22,906 nt of DNA from an uncultured Micrococcales bacterium (GTDB lineage Bacteria > Actinomycetota > Actinomycetes > Actinomycetales > Microbacteriaceae): assembly GCA_903866485.1 (NCBI GenBank), contig CAIPNT010000171.1:1-22906 (forward strand). Direction: 5' to 3'. The notes beneath the pieces are model-generated. The model was not told where the DNA came from. It ran no database searches and worked only from the letters and a program-made list of their open reading frames with translations. This document shows positions 17,338 to 22,906 of this stretch, in pieces. Both the position numbers and the translations under genes were made by a program. Each line of letters starts with the position of its first letter. Position 1 is the stretch's first letter.

Positions 17338-18816
17338 TTAGTCGACGGGAAGTGTGACTCTAAAGGTCGCACCGCCACCATCGGTTTCATCGGCGACAAT
17401 TTGCCCCTCGTGACGCTCAACTATGGTGCTGACGATAGAAAGACCAAGGCCAGATCCGCCGGTTTCACGGTTGCGAGAGTTGTCTGCGCGATAGAAACGC
17501 TCAAAGACCTTTTCTCGAAGTTGCTTAGGGATGCCCTCGCCGTGGTCGCGTACCTCAAAAATAACCTCGTCGTTTCGCACGCTACCGAAAGCAATTTCGA
17601 TCGGGCTGCCTTCGGGCGAGAAGCGTCCTGCGTTGCTGATGAGGTTGGTGAAGACCTGTCGAATCGAGTTTGCGTCCACCTTGGCAAAGACTTTTGCGTC
17701 CTTTGCCAGCAGTTTGCCATCGAGGTTGACGAGGTTGACCTCGCGCGAACCCTCGGTGACCGAATAGTCTTTGACAACGTCGGCCGCCAACGCCAAAAGG
17801 TCGGTCTTTGCGGTCGTTAGTTTGACGCCGTCGTCGAGGCGAGCCAGCGCAAGAAGGCTTTCGACCAAGCCCGTCATTCGAATTGCTTCGCTCTCAATTC
17901 GACCCATTGCCTCGGCCACATCGGCGGGTTTCTTGAGTGCACCCATTCGATAGAGTTCGGCATAGCCGCGCACCGAAACCAGGGGAGTGCGCAACTCGTG
18001 GCTTGCATCTGCAACGAAGCGTCGCATCTGGTCGAGGGTTTTGTTTCGCGAAGAAATTGCTCCCTGCACGCTGCTAAGCATCGTGTTGAGTGATCGATTT
18101 AGGCGCGCAATCTCGGTCTTGCCGGGACGCTCGATTAAGCGCTGTGAAATATCACCGTCTGAAACGGCTTGTGCGGTGCGCTCAACTTCGTTGAGCGGCT
18201 TTAACGCAGAGGTGATGGTCATCCAGATGCTGAGGCCGCTGATAAGCAGCAGCAGCACGCCGAAGCCGCCACCGATTGCGCCATATTGGTTCAAAATGTT
18301 GCGGTTTGCCGAAGTCGGCAGCGCCACAACGACCGAACCCGGATAGCCCAACAGTGGCTCGGCAACTATGCGCCAGCCAGCCAGGGTTGGGTCAACCACC
18401 GAATTGTTGCCACCTTCATCCGCGTCAAATGGTTGGCCGTGGGTTGCGAGCACAGCTGGATAGTTGAATGCAGAAAGGTTGGGAACATTCTTGGCATCGG
18501 CGGTCGAAGAAACCAGGCCAATCAAGAGCTTGCCGTTTTCGTCAACGAAGCCGATATAAAAATCGCTTGGAAGCCGAGGCAGCTGCAGCATGTGGTTTGC
18601 TAAGCGAGACTCAACCAGCGTTGGGTCTTCGTGGCTGAGAGTGCTGGCGGTAGAGGTGAGCATGGTGTCAACATTTTGCTGCAGGTAGGTGCGCAGCAAC
18701 GAGATAGTGCCAAGGCTCGAGACCAAAAGCAAAACGCCAATCAGAGCAACCGACAGGCTGGTTAGCTTGGCGCGAAGTGAAATTCGCTCCCAGATGCTCG
18801 AGAGGCGACTTTGCAA
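17338..18816 (-). CDS. Sensor histidine kinase, PhoR/TrcS-like
   Basis: 492 residues: membrane helix 1 at about 17-40, extracytoplasmic sensor at about 45-175 with no family I recognise, membrane helix 2 at about 178-201, HAMP at about 204-258, HisKA with the phospho-His H273 (DASHELRTPL), then HATPase with an N box (QVFTNLISNAGRFS, around 387-400), DHGEGIP (424-430) and GGSGLGLS (453-460). It is complete and apparently active. The start is TTG 18816, the base directly after the response-regulator stop, with no clear ribosome site, so translation is probably coupled. It forms a two-component pair with the upstream regulator. The resemblance is to mycobacterial PhoR and TrcS; the signal is unknown. 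Confidence 0.93.
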   Translation of the reverse strand: MQSRLSSIWERISLRAKLTSLSVALIGVLLLVSSLGTISLLRTYLQQNVDTMLTSTASTLSHEDPTLVESRLANHMLQLPRLPSDFYIGFVDENGKLLIGLVSSTADAKNVPNLSAFNYPAVLATHGQPFDADEGGNNSVVDPTLAGWRIVAEPLLGYPGSVVVALPTSANRNILNQYGAIGGGFGVLLLLISGLSIWMTITSALKPLNEVERTAQAVSDGDISQRLIERPGKTEIARLNRSLNTMLSSVQGAISSRNKTLDQMRRFVADASHELRTPLVSVRGYAELYRMGALKKPADVAEAMGRIESEAIRMTGLVESLLALARLDDGVKLTTAKTDLLALAADVVKDYSVTEGSREVNLVNLDGKLLAKDAKVFAKVDANSIRQVFTNLISNAGRFSPEGSPIEIAFGSVRNDEVIFEVRDHGEGIPKQLREKVFERFYRADNSRNRETGGSGLGLSIVSTIVERHEGQIVADETDGGGATFRVTLPVD

Positions 18817-19515
18817 TTACTTGCCGCTCTTAGACGACTTAAACATGTAGCCGATGCCGCGCTTGGTCTGAATCAGCGGTTCAGAGGTAAGCGGGTCGAG
18901 TTTTTTGCGCAGGTATGAAACATAAGACTCGACGATTCCGTCGTTGCCGCCAAAGTCATATTCCCAAACCTGATCCATTATTTGCATTTTGGTCAGCACT
19001 CGGTTTGGGTTTGAGATTAGATAGCGCAGAAGCTTATATTCCGTTGGGCTCAAGTCAACATACTCGCCGTTGACGGTGACCTCGTGCGCATCCTGATTGA
19101 TGCGAACTTCGCCAACCTCAAGAATTGACTCTTCAACCTCGGCCTGCTTGGTGCGACGCAGGATGGCGTTGATGCGAGCAACGATTTCGTCAAGGCTGAA
19201 TGGTTTGGTCATGTAGTCATCGCCGCCCACGGTGAGGCCGGTGACCTTGTCTGCGGTTTCGTCGCGTGCAGTCAAAAACAAGACCGGGGCCATGATTCCC
19301 ATCGAGCGAAGTTTTTTGGTGACGCTAAAGCCATTCATATCTGGAAGCATCACATCTAGAAGGATGATGTCTGGCTCGCCCTTTTCGGCCGCGTGAACGG
19401 CATCGGCTCCGTTGCCAACGGCATGCACGCTGAAACCAGCAAAGCGCAGGCTGGTCGAAAGCAAATCACGGATGTTCGGTTCGTCGTCGACGATGAGGAC
19501 CTTCACGTTTTCCAT
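18817..19515 (-). CDS. OmpR-family response regulator, PhoP/TrcR-like
   Basis: 232 residues. Receiver domain (about 4-118): acidic pocket D10/D11, phosphoacceptor D54 (ILLDVMLPDMNGF), T82 (FLTARDE) and K104 (TKPFS). Winged-helix DNA-binding domain (about 133-228): LSPTEYKLLRYL, VWEYDFGGNDGIVESYVSYLRKKLD and RGIGYMF. These runs match M. tuberculosis PhoP closely, including the DFGG...VVESYVSYLR stretch, although TrcR/TcrA relatives are also similar. ATG 19515 has no good ribosome site; CAAACT six bases before it could be a -10 for a leaderless message. PhoP-type heptamers stand just upstream (19526-19554), suggesting autoregulation. The kinase gene follows without a gap. Confidence 0.93.
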   Translation of the reverse strand: MENVKVLIVDDEPNIRDLLSTSLRFAGFSVHAVGNGADAVHAAEKGEPDIILLDVMLPDMNGFSVTKKLRSMGIMAPVLFLTARDETADKVTGLTVGGDDYMTKPFSLDEIVARINAILRRTKQAEVEESILEVGEVRINQDAHEVTVNGEYVDLSPTEYKLLRYLISNPNRVLTKMQIMDQVWEYDFGGNDGIVESYVSYLRKKLDPLTSEPLIQTKRGIGYMFKSSKSGK

Positions 19516-19521
19516 GACACC

Positions 19522-19554
19522 AGTTTGACAGCGATTGCTGTGAGAAATCTGTGA
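19522..19554 (-). promoter_or_regulatory. PhoP-like box and candidate promoter of the two-component genes
   Basis: On the minus strand TCACAGA (19554-19548), four bases, TCACAGC (19543-19537) equals the M. tuberculosis PhoP consensus TCACAGC-N4-TCACAGC at 13 of 14 positions. After another four bases, GCTGTCA (19532-19526) is an inverted 6/7 copy. All three sit at 11-base steps. CAAACT (19527-19522), six bases before the start codon, is a weak possible -10 overlapping the last heptamer. Confidence 0.55.
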
Positions 19555-19569
19555 GTCGTCTGAAAACTT

Positions 19570-21201
19570 CTAAAGGTCTTGGGCGTCGACAATTTCGTAG
19601 CTGTAGCCCTGTTCAGCCAAAAAGCGCTGGCGATTCTGCGCAAAATCTTGGTCAACGGTGTCGCGGGTAATCAGGGTATAGAAGTTTGCGGAGCGCCCGT
19701 CGGCCTTAGGGCGCAACAAGCGGCCTAGTCGTTGGGCTTCTTCTTGACGGCTGCCATAAGAGCCAGAGATCTGCAAAGCAACCGAAGCCTCGGGAAGGTC
19801 AACCGAGAAGTTTGCCACCTTAGAGACCACCAAAGTTGTGAGCTCGCCCGACCTGAACTGCTCAAAGAGTCGCTCGCGTTCGTCTACCGGGGTCTCACCG
19901 GTTATTTCAGGCACCTTGAGAGCGCCAGAAATGGCGTGAATCTGATCTAGATATTGGCCGATAATCAAAGTTGGCTCGCCGGCATGCTTTTTAAGCAGCT
20001 TTTGTAAGACCGGAATTTTTACCGCCGAGGTTGCTGCCAAACGATATTTCTCATCCTGATTTGAGATTGCATATGCGAAGCGCTCTTCTTCATCCATGTC
20101 AATGCGCACCTCGAAACAGGCGGCTGGGGCAATATAACCCTGCGCCTCAATCTCTTTCCAGGGAGCGTCGAAACGCTTCGGTCCGATCAGCGAAAAGACG
20201 TCACCCTCTTTGCCGTCTTCGCGAACCAGGGTCGCGGTTAGCCCGAGTCGGCGACGGGCCTGAAGGTCTGCGCTCATCTTAAAAATCGGCGCCGGCAGAA
20301 GGTGCACTTCGTCGTAGACGATTAGACCCCAGTCGTTGGCGTCTAGCAGTGCCAGGTGAGCGTATTCACTCTTTCGCTTGGTAGTCAAAATTTGATAGGT
20401 CGCGATGGTGACCGGCTTGATTTCTTTGACCGAACCCGAGTATTCACCGATTTCGTCTTCGGTGAGGGTGGTGCGTCGAAGCAGCTCGCTTTTCCACTGT
20501 CTAGCCGAAACGGTGTTGGTTACCAGAATGAGGGTATTGGTTTTCGCGGTGGCCATCGCCGCAGCGCCGACAATGGTCTTTCCGGCACCACATGGCAAAA
20601 CCACGACGCCAGAGCCGCCGGCCCAAAACTTTTCAACTGCCTTGCTTTGGTAGTCGCGAATCTTCCAATCGTCGGCAGTCGAGAGTTCGATTGCGTGCGG
20701 TGAACCCTCGGTGTAGCCGGCGAAGTCTTCGGCCGGCCAACCCAATTTCAGCAGCTCTTGCTTAACCTGCCCGCGGGCCCAGTCTTGAATCTTGAAAGCC
20801 TCGTTGCCGACCGGCCCGTCGAGCAGCAGCGCAATCTTCTTATTGCGGCTTGCCTCGAGCAGCACGGCTCGGTCGCTCGAGAAAAGTTCGAGCTGGTCGT
20901 CTTCGCCTCGGCGAATTGAAAGGCGGCCATAGCGCGACATGGTTTCGGTGATGTCTTGTCGAACCGTAGATGGAATCGGAAACTTGGCATAGCGATCGAG
21001 CACCGAAATGACAAAATCTGAGTCGTGCCCAGCAGCGCGCGCATTCCAAAGACCAAGTCGGGTGATTCGGTAGGTGTGAATGTGCTCTGGGGCACGCTCT
21101 AGTTCGGCAAAAATTGCTAGGTCATGGCGCGCATCGGCGGCATCCGGGTGGTCAACCTCGAGCAGAGCGGTCTTGTCGCTCTGAACAATCAACGGTCCCA
21201 T
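19570..21201 (-). CDS. DNA repair helicase XPB (ERCC3-type, superfamily 2)
   Basis: 543 residues. The N-terminal domain begins GPLIVQSDKTALLEVDH and contains ERAPEHIHTYRITRLGLWNARAAGH, typical of actinobacterial XPB. The helicase core has Walker A GAGKT (205-209), DEVH (297-300), LTATLVREDG with the RED motif (327-329) and QRLGRLLRP (490-498). It unwinds DNA 3'-5' by ATP hydrolysis in repair; the bacterial role is less clear than the eukaryotic TFIIH one. Two ATGs are possible. ATG 21201 is preferred because AAGGA sits six bases before it and the family starts GPLIVQSDK; the ATG at 21207 falls on that site. It lies 18 bases after the Helicase_C_3 gene, matching mycobacterial Rv0861c-Rv0862c. 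Confidence 0.94.
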   Translation of the reverse strand: MGPLIVQSDKTALLEVDHPDAADARHDLAIFAELERAPEHIHTYRITRLGLWNARAAGHDSDFVISVLDRYAKFPIPSTVRQDITETMSRYGRLSIRRGEDDQLELFSSDRAVLLEASRNKKIALLLDGPVGNEAFKIQDWARGQVKQELLKLGWPAEDFAGYTEGSPHAIELSTADDWKIRDYQSKAVEKFWAGGSGVVVLPCGAGKTIVGAAAMATAKTNTLILVTNTVSARQWKSELLRRTTLTEDEIGEYSGSVKEIKPVTIATYQILTTKRKSEYAHLALLDANDWGLIVYDEVHLLPAPIFKMSADLQARRRLGLTATLVREDGKEGDVFSLIGPKRFDAPWKEIEAQGYIAPAACFEVRIDMDEEERFAYAISNQDEKYRLAATSAVKIPVLQKLLKKHAGEPTLIIGQYLDQIHAISGALKVPEITGETPVDERERLFEQFRSGELTTLVVSKVANFSVDLPEASVALQISGSYGSRQEEAQRLGRLLRPKADGRSANFYTLITRDTVDQDFAQNRQRFLAEQGYSYEIVDAQDL

Positions 21202-21219
21202 AGTCATCCTTATAGCCTA

Positions 21220-22906
21220 TTAGCCCAGGGCCACTCTAGTGATGCTCGAAAGCGGAAGAGTGCGCTCGATGTCGGCCTTTTTGTCTTTGGCGCGCAACCT
21301 TCCGTTGGCGAAACCAATTGGCTCGAGTGTGAACTCAACCTCGGCGCCAGAGTTTGTGATGACGCCAATGATGATTATCGACTTGTTTTTGATGGCCAAC
21401 TGGATGGAGCGCACCAAGTCATCGCCGTCGGGCTCGCTGCCAAGTTTTTGATCTTGTTCGCGCAGGCGCTGAATATCTGATGCAAGAGTGCTGACCTGCT
21501 CTAGCTTTTCGCTGCTCGCGATTGGTGACCGAGGCGAAATTACCTTGCCATCGACGCCGACCCGAACCGCGCTATAACCGGCCTCTCGCAAACCAAAGTA
21601 GAGCATTTCTGTCTCAAAACGACACCCGATCGATGAGTCTGGCAGGGCATACATTGCAAAGGGCTTTAAGCGAGAGTCGTTCAATATTTGAGCTAGCAAA
21701 ATCGTGTCTAGCGACTTGACCACCGATTTTGTTTCAAGTTCGCCTGCCGAAATGGTCAACCGACCAAAGCGAACTCCGGCCTCGCGAATCAAATAGTCCA
21801 CCGGTTGCGGAAGCGGTTTTTCGCTGAGCTTGACCAACAGGTCTCTAATCTCGGTTTCGGTGAGACCGGTTTCTAAACCGTGGCTGATGCTGAGTGCCGA
21901 GAGTCGATAGGTGGAGGCCATGCCGATTTGCTCGGTGTCGGCAAAGCGGCGAAGCAGAATTTCAATATCGGTAGGCAGCGGGCCCGGCGTGATTAGCGAT
22001 AGATCGGCCTGGCAAATCAGGCGATTTTGCGGCTCGGGCAAATATGCGGCGGCAGCGCTAGAAGCCCGCGAAAAGCTGCCGGACAGTGCATCAGCGGCCC
22101 AGCTGCTTAGCCAACCGTTGTGAGAAACTCCAATTCTTTCGGCAAAGGCAACCACCTTGCTGATGCGCGAATTGGTTGCCGAGTCGGCAAACGGATAGTT
22201 GGTCTGCAGGTGTCGAGCTAGAGAGAGGGGAAGTTGGTTTTTTGCGGCACCAAAGGCGCGCAAAATTTCATCGGCAGATGTTTGCCCAATCAATCCGTGC
22301 CAAACCTCAATAAGGTGGGCGTGACGTTGCTGCGGCTGCCATTGCAACCACTGGGATGACTTGGCGCCAAGCTGCCATCTTGAGTTGGCTAGGCCGATTA
22401 GGTCTGCATGGTTAGCCAGCTCATAAATTTCGCGGGCAAATTCGTTGCTCTGGCGCACGTGCTGGGCCAGGCGTTTAATGTCTGGCAGGCCGACGTTCTT
22501 TTTGCCAACCTCGCGAATATACCGCTGTTCGGCATCAAAAATGAGTTCGGTAAGAGCCTGAATCGTTTCGAAGGTGGCGATTCCGGCGTCGCGATCTACC
22601 GATTCAACGCTCGGGGATGCATCGTCGCTAACCTCTAGCGAAACACCCTGTGGCTCAAGTGTTCTGAGGCAGGCTGCCGTCGATTCGAAAGCCGTGAAGT
22701 TGCCTTCTTTGTCGCGATCTACCAGCATCAGTTGTGCGAGTTGCTGGGCTGCAGAGGCATCCGGCTTTTTGCCTTCAATGATTGCAATCAACGCATCGAT
22801 TTGGTTCTTAGGCAGTCCAGACACCGCGCTGGCCACCGATTTTTGGTTCGAAAGGGCCTCGGCTAGGTCAAAGAAGTCGCGCAAACCGGCGCTGTTGACC
22901 ATGCGC
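21220..22906 (-). CDS. Helicase_C_3 / WYL-like domain protein, XPB partner gene (5' end outside window)
   Basis: At least 562 residues, open to the right edge. An internal ATG at 22902 is available, but homologues have more sequence before the LRDFFDLAEAL block, so I treat it as truncated by the window. The middle is helical and of low complexity. About 330-480 is the helicase-conserved C-terminal (Helicase_C_3) domain, with LNDSRLKPFAMYALPDSSIGCRFETEMLYFGLREAGYSAV. About 498-560 looks like a WYL-type beta-barrel (VRSIQLAIKNKSIIIIGVI...EFTLEPIGFANGRLRAKD...RTLPLSSITRV). No Walker A is seen, so it is not itself an ATPase. It immediately precedes XPB, as Rv0862c does Rv0861c; a joint DNA-repair or recruitment role is inferred. 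Confidence 0.85.
   Translation of the reverse strand, partial: RMVNSAGLRDFFDLAEALSNQKSVASAVSGLPKNQIDALIAIIEGKKPDASAAQQLAQLMLVDRDKEGNFTAFESTAACLRTLEPQGVSLEVSDDASPSVESVDRDAGIATFETIQALTELIFDAEQRYIREVGKKNVGLPDIKRLAQHVRQSNEFAREIYELANHADLIGLANSRWQLGAKSSQWLQWQPQQRHAHLIEVWHGLIGQTSADEILRAFGAAKNQLPLSLARHLQTNYPFADSATNSRISKVVAFAERIGVSHNGWLSSWAADALSGSFSRASSAAAAYLPEPQNRLICQADLSLITPGPLPTDIEILLRRFADTEQIGMASTYRLSALSISHGLETGLTETEIRDLLVKLSEKPLPQPVDYLIREAGVRFGRLTISAGELETKSVVKSLDTILLAQILNDSRLKPFAMYALPDSSIGCRFETEMLYFGLREAGYSAVRVGVDGKVISPRSPIASSEKLEQVSTLASDIQRLREQDQKLGSEPDGDDLVRSIQLAIKNKSIIIIGVITNSGAEVEFTLEPIGFANGRLRAKDKKADIERTLPLSSITRVALG

Overview
The window reads as chromosome of an actinobacterium, most likely a small-genome, moderate-GC member of the Microbacteriaceae (freshwater Luna / Rhodoluna / Aquiluna type). 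Family and genus are inferred. The support is the Mycobacterium-like order carD-ispD-ispF-cysS-rlmB, the paired XPB and Helicase_C_3 genes, a GroEL ending in GGMDF, a WXG100 protein, DprE1/DprE2 homologues, frequent GTG/TTG starts and a base composition near the mid-50s percent GC. The DNA is densely coding. I see no insertion sequence, phage gene, CRISPR array or integration site, and no gene-free stretch above 300 bases.

Layout. (1) 1-3909, plus strand: 3' end of carD, a fused ispDF, cysS and rlmB, almost without gaps. (2) 3911-6294, minus strand: an ugpC/msiK-type sugar ABC ATPase followed by a kinase-like DUF4032 protein. (3) 6458-7333, plus: a membrane-anchored DsbA-like thioredoxin protein. 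(4) 7403-11552, plus: a short phosphodiester-glycosidase-like protein overlapping a HAD-UbiA fusion, then dprE1 and dprE2. A full-size paralogue of the short protein faces this set at 11582-12802. (5) 13042-14699: a small secreted Cys protein, tRNA-Thr(UGU), msrB (minus) and a LytR_C-domain membrane protein. (6) 14900-16902: a cold-shock gene and groEL, the latter behind a perfect CIRCE and a second degenerate one. (7) 22906-16984, all minus: Helicase_C_3/WYL protein (cut by the window edge), XPB helicase, a PhoP-like response regulator, its histidine kinase and a WXG100 protein, ending at a terminator shared with groEL.

How the genes fit together. Region 4 is the most interesting part. UbiA-type phosphoribosyltransferase, HAD phosphatase, DprE1 and DprE2 together are the known route to decaprenyl-phospho-D-arabinose, the arabinofuranose donor. 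Here the route is compact and bracketed by two related extracytoplasmic glycosidase-like proteins, one of which has lost about 115 internal residues. This suggests an uncharacterised D-arabinose (or related) surface glycan and its processing.

The PhoPR-like pair carries PhoP-type heptamers just upstream of its own start codon and has an Esx-like gene directly downstream, which recalls the PhoPR to Esx link of mycobacteria. The other genes are housekeeping: MEP isoprenoid synthesis, tRNA charging, rRNA methylation, sugar uptake, chaperone, redox repair and DNA repair.
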